Below are positions 8,159-16,755 of a stretch of 64,000 bases of DNA, one piece after another. The DNA is from Dokdonia sp. 4H-3-7-5 (GTDB taxonomy: Bacteria; Bacteroidota; Bacteroidia; Flavobacteriales; Flavobacteriaceae), in assembly GCF_000212355.1 (NCBI RefSeq), contig NC_015496.1:930001-994000 (forward strand). Direction: 5' to 3'. The position numbers and the translations under genes are program-made. A model generated the notes under the pieces. That model searched no databases and had not been told where the DNA came from. It was given only the letters and a program-made list of their open reading frames with translations. Numbering within the stretch: the stretch's first letter is position 1; each line of letters begins with the position of its first letter.

Positions 8159-9670
8159 ATGGCTATCCCTTTAGTGCATTCCATTGCTTCTTGGTTCTTA
8201 AAAAAACGCATTCACCAGATGGAACTTTTTATGAAGTACCCCTCTGAGGTTCAAGAAGAATTGCGCACTAAACTCATAGAGAAAGCAAAAGATACCGAGA
8301 TAGGCAGGGCTTATGACTTTAAATCAATCAAGTCATATCGTGAGTTTGCAGATCGCATTCCAGTAACCTCATATGAGGAAAATCAAGAATATATAGAGCG
8401 AAGCCGTAAAGGTGAGACAAACATAATGTGGCCTACACCTATAAAATGGTTTGCACAAAGTAGTGGTACTACAAATGCTCGCAGCAAGTACATTCCTGTA
8501 AGCCCAGAATCACTTGAAAACTGCCACTATGCAGCAAGTAAGGATTTGCTGTGCATGTACCTCAATAATAATGAGGGGTCACAATTATTTTCTGGCAAAG
8601 GACTAAGGCTAGGCGGCAGCAAGCAGTTGTACCAGGATAATGGAACTGTGTATGGTGATCTTTCGGCTATATTAATTGATAATATGCCTTTCTGGGCAGA
8701 GTTCAGCAGTACACCAACTAACGGGGTTTCCCTGCTAAGTGATTGGGAAACCAAGATGCAAGCCATTGTAGACGAGACTATCCAGCAGGATGTAACTAGC
8801 CTGTCTGGAGTACCTTCATGGATGCTTGTTTTGTTAAATAATGTTCTTGAGACTACGGGCAGATCAAATTTACTTGAAGTGTGGCCTAACCTTGAGGTGT
8901 ACTTTCATGGAGGCGTAAGTTTTGACCCTTACATGGAGCAATACCAAAAGTTGATCCCGTCTAATTCATTTAAATATTACGAGATTTACAATGCCTCAGA
9001 AGGATTTTTTGCCATACAAGGTCAGAATGACTCTAAGGAATTATTGCTCATGCTCGATTATGGTATTTTTTATGAATTTATACCTATGACTACCTATGGA
9101 ACTCCTGGGCAAAACGTGATACCGCTTACAGAGGTAGAAGTAGGAGTAAATTATGCGATTGTTATCACTACAAATGCAGGGTTGTGGAGGTATAAAATAG
9201 GCGACACCGTAAGATTTACAAGCACCAGCCCATATAGAATTAAAGTTACGGGGAGAACAAAACATCACATCAACGTTTTTGGAGAAGAGCTTATAATTGA
9301 GAATGCAGAAGAAGCACTCAAGAGAGCGACAAGCGAGACAGGTGCCGAAATAAAAGACTATACCGCCGCACCTATATTCATGGAAGGAAAGGAAAAAGGT
9401 GCTCACGAGTGGATTATAGAATTTAAGAATCCGCCAGATGATATCGCACTTTTTAATCACAAACTAGACCTTGCACTTCAAGAAGTAAACAGTGATTATC
9501 AAGCAAAGCGTTTTAATAACACCACCTTAAACGCGCCCACTATCCACAGCGCGAGAGAAAATCTATTTTATGACTGGCTCAGAGAAAACAACAAACTTGG
9601 AGGACAGCATAAAGTACCTAGATTATCAAATAAGAGAGATTTTGTAGAAGCACTGCTTGAACTTGCATAA
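8159..9670 (+). CDS. GH3-family acyl-adenylate / amide synthetase
   Basis: This 503-residue protein is typical in length for bacterial GH3 proteins, which belong to the ANL adenylating superfamily. The Ser/Thr-rich ATP-binding loop QSSGTTNARSKYIP is at about 100-113. A second conserved block, YYEIYNASEGFFA, lies around 275-290, and the hinge region GLWRYKIGDTVRFT with the following RTKHHINVFGEE at about 340-380. Plant GH3 enzymes link hormones such as auxin or jasmonate to amino acids. Bacterial members are mostly uncharacterised, so the substrate here is unknown. The gene stands alone: divergent from the DUF2797 gene and convergent with clpX. The ATG at 8159 begins at the conserved N-terminal helix region, so the start is likely right. 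Confidence 0.85.
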   Translation: MAIPLVHSIASWFLKKRIHQMELFMKYPSEVQEELRTKLIEKAKDTEIGRAYDFKSIKSYREFADRIPVTSYEENQEYIERSRKGETNIMWPTPIKWFAQSSGTTNARSKYIPVSPESLENCHYAASKDLLCMYLNNNEGSQLFSGKGLRLGGSKQLYQDNGTVYGDLSAILIDNMPFWAEFSSTPTNGVSLLSDWETKMQAIVDETIQQDVTSLSGVPSWMLVLLNNVLETTGRSNLLEVWPNLEVYFHGGVSFDPYMEQYQKLIPSNSFKYYEIYNASEGFFAIQGQNDSKELLLMLDYGIFYEFIPMTTYGTPGQNVIPLTEVEVGVNYAIVITTNAGLWRYKIGDTVRFTSTSPYRIKVTGRTKHHINVFGEELIIENAEEALKRATSETGAEIKDYTAAPIFMEGKEKGAHEWIIEFKNPPDDIALFNHKLDLALQEVNSDYQAKRFNNTTLNAPTIHSARENLFYDWLRENNKLGGQHKVPRLSNKRDFVEALLELA

Positions 9671-9739
9671 TATCAATCAAGTTTTAAAAAAGATCTCACA
9701 CAATAAACTTCATCACTAACCGAAATCGTTGGTTTTTTT

Positions 9740-9757
9740 ACGCTTTCGCGAAAGCGT
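9740..9757. repeat. Dispersed palindrome, copy 3 (perfect 18 bp)
   Basis: ACGCTTTCGCGAAAGCGT, intergenic between the convergent GH3 and clpX genes, about 70 bases after the GH3 stop. There is no T tract on either side, so it is not a standard terminator; a separate one lies at 9811-9840. Confidence 0.9.
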
Positions 9758-9810
9758 ACTCACCACAATACATTCTGTTTCTAAAACCTAAAATGCTCAC
9801 TCAAAACCAT

Positions 9811-9840
9811 AAAAAAAGGCACTCACAAGAGTACCTTTTT
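9811..9840. terminator. Bidirectional terminator between GH3 gene and clpX
   Basis: The arms AAAAAGGCACTC and GAGTACCTTTTT pair with one mismatch around a short loop. There is an A tract on the left and a T tract on the right, so it can serve both convergent genes. Confidence 0.65.
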
Positions 9841-9863
9841 AATCTATTTATCTGACCTCATTA

Positions 9864-11096
9864 TTATGAAGCTGCTTTCAATTTTTTGAGCGTAGATTTA
9901 TTCAATTTACCCTCTGCGTACGTCTTAGTCACATTCAGCGATTTCTCGTCAGAACTAGGAAGATCAAACATAGCGTCTGTAAGGATAGCCTCGCATAAAC
10001 TACGCAATCCTCTTGCGCCAAGTTTGTACTCAATAGCTTTACCTACCATATAATCCAAAGCTTCATCTGTAATGGTAAGCTCAATATCATCCATACTAAA
10101 AAGCTTTTTATATTGCTTTATTATAGCATTTTTAGGCTCTGTAAGGATAGCTCTTAGCGTTCCAGCATCTAATGGGTCCATGTGTGTCAATACTGGCAGA
10201 CGACCTATGATTTCTGGTATAAGACCAAAATCTTTAAGATCCTTAGGAATAATATATTTAAGCATATTATCCTTCTCTACTACATCTTCACTTTTACTAG
10301 CCACAAACCCCATTGCTTGCATATTTAAACGCTTAGAAATGTGGCGTTCAATACCATCAAAGGCTCCTCCAGCGATAAATAAGATATTCTCTGTATCTAC
10401 CTCAATAAACTTTTGATCTGGATGCTTACGTCCTCCCTTAGGCGGCACGTTTACTACGGTACCTTCTAATAGTTTTAATAACGCTTGTTGCACACCTTCT
10501 CCACTCACATCACGAGTAATAGATGGGTTATCACTCTTACGAGCAATTTTATCTATCTCATCTATAAAAACGATTCCCCTCTGTGCTTTTTCAAGATTAT
10601 AGTCAGCTGCTTGTAAAAGACGTGTTAGTATACTTTCAACATCCTCACCTACATAACCTGCTTCTGTAAGCACTGTAGCATCTACAATAGCAAGAGGCAC
10701 ATTAAGCATACGAGCGATTGTCTTTGCGATAAGTGTTTTACCAGTTCCTGTTTGTCCCACCATCACGATGTTACTCTTTTGGATCTCTATATCATCATCT
10801 GTCGCAGGCTGTAATAATCGTTTGTAGTGATTGTATACCGCTACAGACATTACTCTTTTTGTAAATTCTTGACCTATAACGTACCCATCAAGAAACTCTT
10901 TAATTTCTTGTGGCTTTCTTAACTTAAGCTCTCCTTCAAGATCATTTGTAGCAACATCCTTAGACTCTTCTATCACAATACCATGTGCTTGCTCGATACA
11001 TCTATCACAGATGTGCGCGTCAAGCCCAGCAATTAGTAAGCTAGTCTCCGGTTTTTTTCTACCACAAAATGAACATTCTAAATCTTCCTTTGCCAT
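9864..11096 (-). CDS. clpX: ATP-dependent Clp protease ATP-binding subunit ClpX
   Basis: The 410 residues have the usual ClpX layout. An N-terminal zinc-binding domain has Cys8, Cys11, Cys30 and Cys33, which binds adaptors and substrates. The AAA+ module has Walker A GQTGTGKT at 114-121, Walker B FIDEID at about 177-182, and sensor regions. The pore motif GYVGE is at about 147-151. ClpX unfolds tagged proteins and threads them into the ClpP chamber. It lies just downstream of clpP on the same strand with about 50 bases between, containing a palindrome copy, so the two are probably cotranscribed or at least coordinated. Confidence 0.98.
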   Translation of the reverse strand: MAKEDLECSFCGRKKPETSLLIAGLDAHICDRCIEQAHGIVIEESKDVATNDLEGELKLRKPQEIKEFLDGYVIGQEFTKRVMSVAVYNHYKRLLQPATDDDIEIQKSNIVMVGQTGTGKTLIAKTIARMLNVPLAIVDATVLTEAGYVGEDVESILTRLLQAADYNLEKAQRGIVFIDEIDKIARKSDNPSITRDVSGEGVQQALLKLLEGTVVNVPPKGGRKHPDQKFIEVDTENILFIAGGAFDGIERHISKRLNMQAMGFVASKSEDVVEKDNMLKYIIPKDLKDFGLIPEIIGRLPVLTHMDPLDAGTLRAILTEPKNAIIKQYKKLFSMDDIELTITDEALDYMVGKAIEYKLGARGLRSLCEAILTDAMFDLPSSDEKSLNVTKTYAEGKLNKSTLKKLKAAS

Positions 11097-11121
11097 TTTA
11101 TTTACTGTTTTGAGATATTAT

Positions 11122-11139
11122 ACGCTTTCGCGAAAGCAT
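11122..11139. repeat. Dispersed palindrome, copy 4
   Basis: ACGCTTTCGCGAAAGCAT, in the short clpP-clpX spacer. If the two genes are cotranscribed the mRNA would carry an eight-bp GC-rich hairpin here. Confidence 0.88.
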
Positions 11140-11147
11140 AAACCTCA

Positions 11148-11822
11148 TTAGTCTCTCTTCAATATTTCATCTATCATACCATACTCAAGCGCTTTATCTG
11201 CTTTCATCCAGTAATCACGATCACTATCGTTATATACCTTATCGTAATCCTGACCAGAATGCTTTGCGATAATATCGTAAAGTTCCTTTTTAAGTGTCAA
11301 GATTTCCTTTGCAGTAATCTCGATATCTGATGCTTGACCTTGTGCTCCACCCATAGGCTGGTGAATCATCACACGGCTATGTGGTAAACCACTACGCTTA
11401 CCTTTTGCTCCTGCACAAAGTAATACAGCTCCCATAGATGCTGCCATACCTGTACAGATGGTAGCAACGTCTGGCTTAATAAACTGCATCGTATCATAAA
11501 TACCTAGACCAGCATACACACTTCCTCCTGGAGAGTTGATGTAAATCTGGATATCCTTATTTGCATCTGTACTTTCTAAAAATAGTAACTGTGCCTGTAC
11601 AATATTTGCAACCTGATCATTAATTCCTGTTCCCAAGAAAATGATGCGATCCATCATTAAACGAGAAAATACATCAAAGATAGCGATGTTCATCTGGCGC
11701 TCTTCAATGATATTAGGAGTAAGGCCCTGTGGCAACATACTCGTAATAATTTTATCGTAATAATTAGAGTTTACACCCTGATCTTTGATTGCAAAATCTT
11801 TAAATTCTTTTCCGTAATCCAT
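11148..11822 (-). CDS. clpP: ATP-dependent Clp protease proteolytic subunit ClpP
   Basis: The protein has 224 residues. The catalytic triad is visible: Ser129 in GMAASMGA, His154 in RVMIHQP, and an Asp at about 203 in SDRDYWM. The oxyanion strand INSPGGSV is at 95-102. ClpP forms a double heptameric ring and degrades proteins delivered by ClpX. The N-terminal extension of about 30 residues (MDYGKEFKDF...) before the conserved region is a little longer than in E. coli and may be a propeptide. The gene lies between the tig terminator (11851-11882) and clpX, so clpPX is probably its own transcription unit starting in the short region at about 11823-11845. Confidence 0.98.
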   Translation of the reverse strand: MDYGKEFKDFAIKDQGVNSNYYDKIITSMLPQGLTPNIIEERQMNIAIFDVFSRLMMDRIIFLGTGINDQVANIVQAQLLFLESTDANKDIQIYINSPGGSVYAGLGIYDTMQFIKPDVATICTGMAASMGAVLLCAGAKGKRSGLPHSRVMIHQPMGGAQGQASDIEITAKEILTLKKELYDIIAKHSGQDYDKVYNDSDRDYWMKADKALEYGMIDEILKRD

Positions 11823-11850
11823 ATTTTTATAGCAATATATATTTTAAAAA

Positions 11851-11882
11851 AAAGCGTTTTACCTATACAAGTAAAACGCTTT
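11851..11882 (-). terminator. Terminator downstream of tig
   Basis: A perfect 12-bp stem (AAAGCGTTTTAC, 11851-11862, pairing with 11871-11882) is followed on the minus strand by eight T residues. It separates the tig transcript from clpP. Confidence 0.8.
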
Positions 11883-11909
11883 AAAGATACTTATTATCTA
11901 GGAAGTATT

Positions 11910-13232
11910 CTAATTGTAAACTTCCTTAACAAATTCGTCAAAGGTTACTTCCTTCTCCTTAAGTTTTACATTTTCTTTAAAGAACGTAAGCATTTTCACA
12001 TTCATAAGCTGCTCAGATAAACGCTTTACCTCTTCTTGATTACCAAGGATACGTGCTGCGATATCTTCTAGCTCCTTATCTTCAGGGTTCATCTGACCGT
12101 ATTGCATCATCTGCGATTTGATCATATCTTTTGCGTAATCTTTTAATTCTTCAAAAGTTACTTGAAGTTTATTATCTGTTACTACTTTCCCTTCTATAAG
12201 TTGCCATCTTAGGCCTTTTTCAGAACGAGTAAACTCTTCTTTTGCCTCCTCCTCTGTCATAGGCTTCTCACCACTAGACTGTATCCATCTAGCAAGGAAT
12301 TCTGAAGGAAGATCAAACTTAGTTTCATCTATAAGACGCTCAGTAACGTCATTCATAAGTTGTTGATCGCTCTGCTGTACAAACTGGCGCTCTCCATCTT
12401 CTTTAATCTTTTCTTTAAGCTCTGTTGTACTTTTTACAACATCCTTACCAAATAACTTATCAAATAACTCTTGATCAAGGTCTGCTTGCTCACGCTTGTT
12501 TGTTTCGGTTAGTGTAAAAGTAAGTTCTGCATTCATTTCTTTTGCTTGATCTTCAGAGATCTTTAAAGCCGCTTGGTAGGTTCCAGGCTCAGAAAATAAA
12601 CTTTTAGTTTTTAATGTAATTACATCACCAGGTTTTGCCCCTACTAATGCATCTACATTCTTCTTTCCTTTTACTTGCTCTATTTCAAAAGTCGCTTGGT
12701 TATCAATTCCTGCTTCTTCGTTTACAAAAGTACCAGTGATTTCACTATTCTTTGCAACTTCAGTTTGAGAAACTAGCGTACCATATTGCTTTCTTATAGT
12801 AGTGACTTGGCTATCCACCATCTTGTCATCTACTTTGATTTTATAACTTGTAACGGCTTTCTTTGGCGTAAGATTTACATCAAACTTAGGAGCCATTCCT
12901 AATTCAAATTCAAAATTATAATCATCTGTATCCCAATTAAAACCTTCTTGGTTTTTAGGAAGTGGATTACCTAACACATCTAGCTTTTCTTCCTGTAAAA
13001 ACTTACCTAAAGCTTCTTGAAGTATTTTATTTACCTCATCAACTCTTACAGCTGTTCCGTACTGCTTTTTAATCATTCCCATAGGGACATGACCTTTTCT
13101 AAAACCAGGAATATTTGCCGTTTTACGGTAGTTTTTAAGGATAGACTCTACTTTCTCGTTATAATCTTCTTTAACGATTTCTACCTTTACTACTGCGTTC
13201 AGGTCGTCTATTTGCTCTTTTGTAATATTCAT
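11910..13232 (-). CDS. tig: Trigger factor, ribosome-associated chaperone
   Basis: About 440 residues when started at the ATG at 13232. An in-frame upstream start adds eight residues (MRPQNYII) but overlaps the promoter region, and the protein family begins at MNITKEQ. The ribosome-binding domain contains the signature GFRKGHVP (GFRxGxxP) at about 45-52. The middle PPIase-like segment is divergent from the proteobacterial one, as is usual in Bacteroidota. The long helical C-terminal arms are rich in Lys/Glu. Trigger factor binds nascent chains at the ribosome exit tunnel. Linkage with clpP and clpX is widespread in bacteria. The -7 box is at 13254-13261 and the terminator at 11851-11882. Confidence 0.96.
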   Translation of the reverse strand: MNITKEQIDDLNAVVKVEIVKEDYNEKVESILKNYRKTANIPGFRKGHVPMGMIKKQYGTAVRVDEVNKILQEALGKFLQEEKLDVLGNPLPKNQEGFNWDTDDYNFEFELGMAPKFDVNLTPKKAVTSYKIKVDDKMVDSQVTTIRKQYGTLVSQTEVAKNSEITGTFVNEEAGIDNQATFEIEQVKGKKNVDALVGAKPGDVITLKTKSLFSEPGTYQAALKISEDQAKEMNAELTFTLTETNKREQADLDQELFDKLFGKDVVKSTTELKEKIKEDGERQFVQQSDQQLMNDVTERLIDETKFDLPSEFLARWIQSSGEKPMTEEEAKEEFTRSEKGLRWQLIEGKVVTDNKLQVTFEELKDYAKDMIKSQMMQYGQMNPEDKELEDIAARILGNQEEVKRLSEQLMNVKMLTFFKENVKLKEKEVTFDEFVKEVYN

Positions 13233-13253
13233 TATGATGTAATTTTGAGGGCG

Positions 13254-13281
13254 CAAAAATACAATATTTTTACGAGTACAA
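13254..13281 (-). promoter_or_regulatory. Promoter of tig
   Basis: On the minus strand, TTG (13279-13281), a 17-base spacer and TATTTTTG (13254-13261) match the Bacteroidota promoter. A second TTG gives a 20-base spacer. The box lies 21 bases before the ATG at 13232 and supports that start. Confidence 0.65.
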
Positions 13282-13303
13282 CAATCTTTTAAGATGTGCT
13301 TAA

Positions 13304-13654
13304 CTAGCTCTTGCTGTCGTCTTTAATAAGTGAAAACAATATACTTTGAAAAATACTAAGTAAGATACTAAAGAGTAATGCCACCCAAATACCACTCACC
13401 GAAAAGCCTCCTATAAAGTAATCTGCTATCAATATTATGAAAGCATTGATGATAAAAAGGAACAAACCAAAGGTCAAAATCGTTACCGGAAGCGTCAGTA
13501 TAACAAGTATAGGTCTAACGATAAATTTAAGTAATGCTAATATTATAGCGACAATAATTGCCGTCACAAAACCATCTAAAGCAACACCTGGAAGCAGCTT
13601 TGAAAGCATCACTACCGCCACAGCTGTTAGTAAAATTTTGATTATAGATTTCAT
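13304..13654 (-). CDS. Four-helix membrane protein of the 'phage holin 4 superfamily IV' type
   Basis: The 116 residues are almost entirely hydrophobic, with four membrane segments (about 4-22, 28-52, 56-80 and 87-110) and a charged C-terminus (KDDSKS). The conserved P-I-L-V-I-L-T-L-P-V-T turn between helices 2 and 3 is typical of this family. The name comes from a weak resemblance to holins. In free-living bacteria these are ordinary chromosomal membrane proteins and nothing here suggests a prophage. Function unknown. It lies between tig and the GDSL gene, and a perfect palindrome copy sits just upstream of its start. Confidence 0.75.
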   Translation of the reverse strand: MKSIIKILLTAVAVVMLSKLLPGVALDGFVTAIIVAIILALLKFIVRPILVILTLPVTILTFGLFLFIINAFIILIADYFIGGFSVSGIWVALLFSILLSIFQSILFSLIKDDSKS

Positions 13655-13674
13655 AAGATTGAATTTTAAGGGTT

Positions 13675-13692
13675 ACGCTTTCGCGAAAGCGT
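13675..13692. repeat. Dispersed palindrome, copy 5 (perfect 18 bp)
   Basis: ACGCTTTCGCGAAAGCGT, with further symmetry outward (TT before, AA after). Intergenic, 20 bases upstream of the membrane protein start at 13654 and just before the terminator at 13707-13735. Confidence 0.9.
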
Positions 13693-13706
13693 AAATTTAC
13701 ACATAA

Positions 13707-13735
13707 AAAAAGCGCCTTTAATAAAGGCGCTTTTT
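13707..13735 (-). terminator. Terminator downstream of the FadL/GDSL operon
   Basis: AAAAAGCGCCTTT pairs with AAAGGCGCTTTTT around a very short loop. It lies 23 bases after the stop of the GDSL gene on the minus strand. Confidence 0.8.
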
Positions 13736-13757
13736 AGATATTTTAATTAAACCGATT

Positions 13758-15347
13758 TTAGTTTACATCATTACTTATCGTTACCGAAGCATAGCCTCCT
13801 ATATCTACTCCTGGAATCGTTGATCCATAAGTACTATTAATCGCATTAATAACCGCATTTGCAGTAAATGCATAACCTCTAGGCGTTGGATGTACTCCAT
13901 CTAAAGAGAACGCTCCTCCTGTCACAAATTGTGAAGAAAGAATACCTCCACTAAAAGCCACACCACCATTTGCTACATTTTGTAGCGCAGTTCTAGCATC
14001 TACGTAAGCAAGTCCATTAGCATCTGCTAGGGCTTGGATTGTTGCATTGTATTGTGTTTGTGCCGCAGTTACCAGTGCTTGCTCTTGCGTAGTAAGCACA
14101 AATTGATCTTGTAATGGTCTAGACACACCGTTTATTGCTAATAATCCAGCTTGTTCTACAGGAACACCTTGAGAAACTAAAAATCCTACATAAGCCTCAT
14201 CTATAGTTCCTAAAACTCCAGCAGTCGTAAGCGGGACTAAGTCATCATTTGTAGTCTGACGTAACTGAGATAATAAAGCAGCTGTAATAGGATCTAAGTT
14301 AAAAGGTGCTCCTTGGACCATAGTTGAAATATCAGTCAAATCTTCATCCTGAATAGTGATAAAGTTTGATCCAGCACTAAAGTTAATTTGACGAGCAGCA
14401 GCTTCTTCTGCTGTAATAACCCCAAAAGAAGCAAGTCCTGGCAATACTTGCGTGTTATAAGCTGCAAAACTAGCATTAAGTGTTGCTGCGGTTTCTTCAT
14501 CTAGCGGTATTGCCTGTGACGGAACCGTAGTAAAGAAAGGAATAGAAGTTACATCTGGAATGTTTACTAATGCCCCCTTTGCTCCCGTACTTGTAAGTGC
14601 CGCTACTTCTTGAGCATATACACCTGCAAATAATGTAGGATCTGTAATATCGTTAGGACCATAAGTGGTCGCATCAGGGTTTCCTGTTTGATCTGCACCT
14701 GCTCCGCCTGATGTTGCAAAACCTAAGATATCATTGTTACCTATCCATAAAGAAAAGAATGTTGGGTTTGCTGCAAGGGCTTCTGCCATTACAGTCGTGT
14801 TTGCTGAACTAGCAAAACGAGCAAAATAAGGGTTTGCTTGACCTGTAGCTACACCAGCAACATTACCGTAACCTGGTGCTACAAGGTGAAAGCTTTTTGC
14901 TCCTGGTACACCTACGTTATTAAATGGTCCCGCAACAATGTTTGAAACCTCTGTAGTAGGAGTTCCCGCAAGACGTGCAGGTCCTGGGTTGCCATCTGCG
15001 TCTGTAGCAAGTACAAAACGATTTTCTGTAATTTGCATACCTCCTAAAGTAAGTCCACCAAGGTTATCGCTTACTAGTGGTTGAGAGAAACTACCTCCTC
15101 CTGCAAGCGCAAACTGTTGCGCCATAATGTTAGGATAAGAGTTTTCTTGACCTGTGATGTACAAAGCTCCATCTGCAAAACCTGCAGTAAGAGAGTTTCC
15201 TACAGAAACGTAGCTTGAGAAATCTGCACTACCACTAGTGTAAAAATCCTGATTCTCTGTAATATCGTTGTCAAATTCTGGCTCACAAGCAACTAATCCA
15301 AGTGCGAGTGCCGGAAGTGCTATATAATTGAAATATTTTTTCATCAA
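13758..15347 (-). CDS. SGNH/GDSL-type hydrolase lipoprotein
   Basis: This 529-residue protein has a lipoprotein signal peptide ending in LVAC (Cys about 21). The three key SGNH blocks are present: GNSLTAGF (about 52-59) carries the nucleophile Ser, WIGNNDIL (about 200-207) the Asn, and DGVHPTPRGY (about 490-499) the Asp and His. Family members hydrolyse esters of lipids or acetylated sugars. The middle region (about 240-440) is an extended Ala/Gly/Thr-rich insert. Immediately upstream, eight bases away, is a FadL-like porin gene. The pair suggests that lipids or hydrocarbons are hydrolysed at the cell surface or in the periplasm and taken up through the porin, which is inference from context. 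Confidence 0.85.
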   Translation of the reverse strand: MMKKYFNYIALPALALGLVACEPEFDNDITENQDFYTSGSADFSSYVSVGNSLTAGFADGALYITGQENSYPNIMAQQFALAGGGSFSQPLVSDNLGGLTLGGMQITENRFVLATDADGNPGPARLAGTPTTEVSNIVAGPFNNVGVPGAKSFHLVAPGYGNVAGVATGQANPYFARFASSANTTVMAEALAANPTFFSLWIGNNDILGFATSGGAGADQTGNPDATTYGPNDITDPTLFAGVYAQEVAALTSTGAKGALVNIPDVTSIPFFTTVPSQAIPLDEETAATLNASFAAYNTQVLPGLASFGVITAEEAAARQINFSAGSNFITIQDEDLTDISTMVQGAPFNLDPITAALLSQLRQTTNDDLVPLTTAGVLGTIDEAYVGFLVSQGVPVEQAGLLAINGVSRPLQDQFVLTTQEQALVTAAQTQYNATIQALADANGLAYVDARTALQNVANGGVAFSGGILSSQFVTGGAFSLDGVHPTPRGYAFTANAVINAINSTYGSTIPGVDIGGYASVTISNDVN

Positions 15348-15355
15348 TGCTATTT

Positions 15356-16627
15356 TTATAATTTATAACTAAGACCTAAACCTGGTGCAAATGCACTTGA
15401 TTTATAAGTTCCTCCAAAAGGAACACGCTCTCCACCTTCTACATAAGAATCGTAAGAAGCATCAATTTCCTTAAATGTTAAGTAAAGGAAAGAAGCGTCA
15501 ATTGCTAACTTATCTGTTACATTATAAGTAAATCCTCCTGTAAATCCGTAAGAATCGTTACGTGGAGTTTCTGGAGCAAAGAAACCATCTTGTACTGGAG
15601 ACTCATCGAAGTAAGCACCTCCACGAAGAACAAATTTAGAACTCACATCAAACTGAGCACCTAGACGGTAACTTGAAGCATTCTTATAATTACGAGGGTT
15701 TATAGACTCTAAAGCAAGAGAGCCGTCTGTGTTAAGGAACATAATGTCTAATGCTTCATAAGCATCCCACTCTGCGTAGTTCCAGTCAAAGTTAAGTGTC
15801 CACTTATCTGATGGCTTGTAAGAAACTCCTACTGTCCACTCAGCTGGTAAAGGTAATGTTGCTGTAAAATCATAAGTTCCATTTGCAATAGGAGCAAGCG
15901 GAGAGTTAGGCACATTTGAGAATACTGCATCACCATCTCCTTGCTCTACATCGATATCGATTCTAGACCTGTAGTTAACACCAAATGACCACTGATCATT
16001 AGGAGTAATCATAGCTCCTACAGAAAAACCAAAAGCAGTTAGACCTTGAGAATCAATCGTAACATTTGAGCGATTACCATCAATATCTGTAAGGTTACGA
16101 GTAAGATTACGATTAAAGTTTACGCCTCCAATAGCTAGGATAGGCCCTCCTCCAATACTTAAGTCTTCAAGTAATTTTACAGAAACTAAAGGCTGCACAA
16201 AAATAGCCGAGAGATCAATATTATTAACTAAATGTGATCCAGACCAATCTGTAGGATACTCTACCGTACTTCCGTAAGGGGTATATACAGCTAGACCTAC
16301 TGCTAGTTTTTCACTCACGTTATAACTTGCATATAAATACAAAGGCGTTCCTGTAGGACTCTCTGTTTGTGAAGTTTGCCCAAACTCAGCGTTCTGGAAC
16401 TTTACATCAGAGAATACACCAAAACCTCCTACGGCTATATTCAATTTTCCTTCTAGATGAACTAGACCTCCTGGGTTAAAGAATGCAATCTCTGCATTAT
16501 TAACCATTGCCACACCAGTGTGACCCATCGCTAGACCGCGTTGTCCTTGTAAACTTACACGGTATCCACCGGCATACGTTACAGCACATACGAGTAGTAG
16601 CACAACGACACTTAATACTTTTTTCAT
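15356..16627 (-). CDS. OmpP1/FadL/TodX-family outer-membrane transporter
   Basis: A 423-residue beta-barrel protein with a signal peptide (1-19, ending TYAGG). The N-terminal FadL signature is GQRGLAMGHTGVAMVNNAEI followed by FFNPGGL (about 28-55), where the NPGG motif belongs to the plug. FadL proteins admit long-chain fatty acids or other hydrophobic compounds by lateral diffusion through the barrel wall. A -7 box lies at 16676-16683 and a 26-base inverted repeat further upstream (16717-16742), so expression may be regulated. It is cotranscribed with the GDSL lipoprotein gene. Confidence 0.9.
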   Translation of the reverse strand: MKKVLSVVVLLLVCAVTYAGGYRVSLQGQRGLAMGHTGVAMVNNAEIAFFNPGGLVHLEGKLNIAVGGFGVFSDVKFQNAEFGQTSQTESPTGTPLYLYASYNVSEKLAVGLAVYTPYGSTVEYPTDWSGSHLVNNIDLSAIFVQPLVSVKLLEDLSIGGGPILAIGGVNFNRNLTRNLTDIDGNRSNVTIDSQGLTAFGFSVGAMITPNDQWSFGVNYRSRIDIDVEQGDGDAVFSNVPNSPLAPIANGTYDFTATLPLPAEWTVGVSYKPSDKWTLNFDWNYAEWDAYEALDIMFLNTDGSLALESINPRNYKNASSYRLGAQFDVSSKFVLRGGAYFDESPVQDGFFAPETPRNDSYGFTGGFTYNVTDKLAIDASFLYLTFKEIDASYDSYVEGGERVPFGGTYKSSAFAPGLGLSYKL

Positions 16628-16675
16628 AATTTAATTTAGGTTAAGGGAAATGTGTTATTCTTAATAATCCTCCCT

Positions 16676-16683
16676 CAAAAATA
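16676..16683 (-). promoter_or_regulatory. Promoter -7 box for the FadL/GDSL operon
   Basis: TATTTTTG on the minus strand matches TAnnTTTG, 48 bases before the start at 16627. No TTG at the usual spacing, which fits a promoter needing an activator. Confidence 0.5.
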
Positions 16684-16716
16684 CAGTATTTATAAGGGAT
16701 TCATAGTTTTATTACC

Positions 16717-16742
16717 AATTTACTATGCATACATAGTAAATT
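16717..16742. promoter_or_regulatory. Inverted repeat, candidate operator upstream of the FadL-like gene
   Basis: The arms AATTTACTATG (16717-16727) and CATAGTAAATT (16732-16742) are a perfect 11-bp inverted repeat with a CATA centre. It is about 34 bases upstream of the -7 box. There is no T tract for a terminator of the neighbouring hydrolase gene. Confidence 0.5.
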
Positions 16743-16755
16743 TGCTGAAACAATG

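Noticed and set aside
11910-13256. Trigger factor starting at 13256
   Set aside because: The first eight residues would be encoded in the promoter region; the family begins MNITKEQ at 13232.
13304-13654. Prophage remnant, because of the holin-family name
   Set aside because: It is an isolated chromosomal membrane protein; no other phage gene is nearby.
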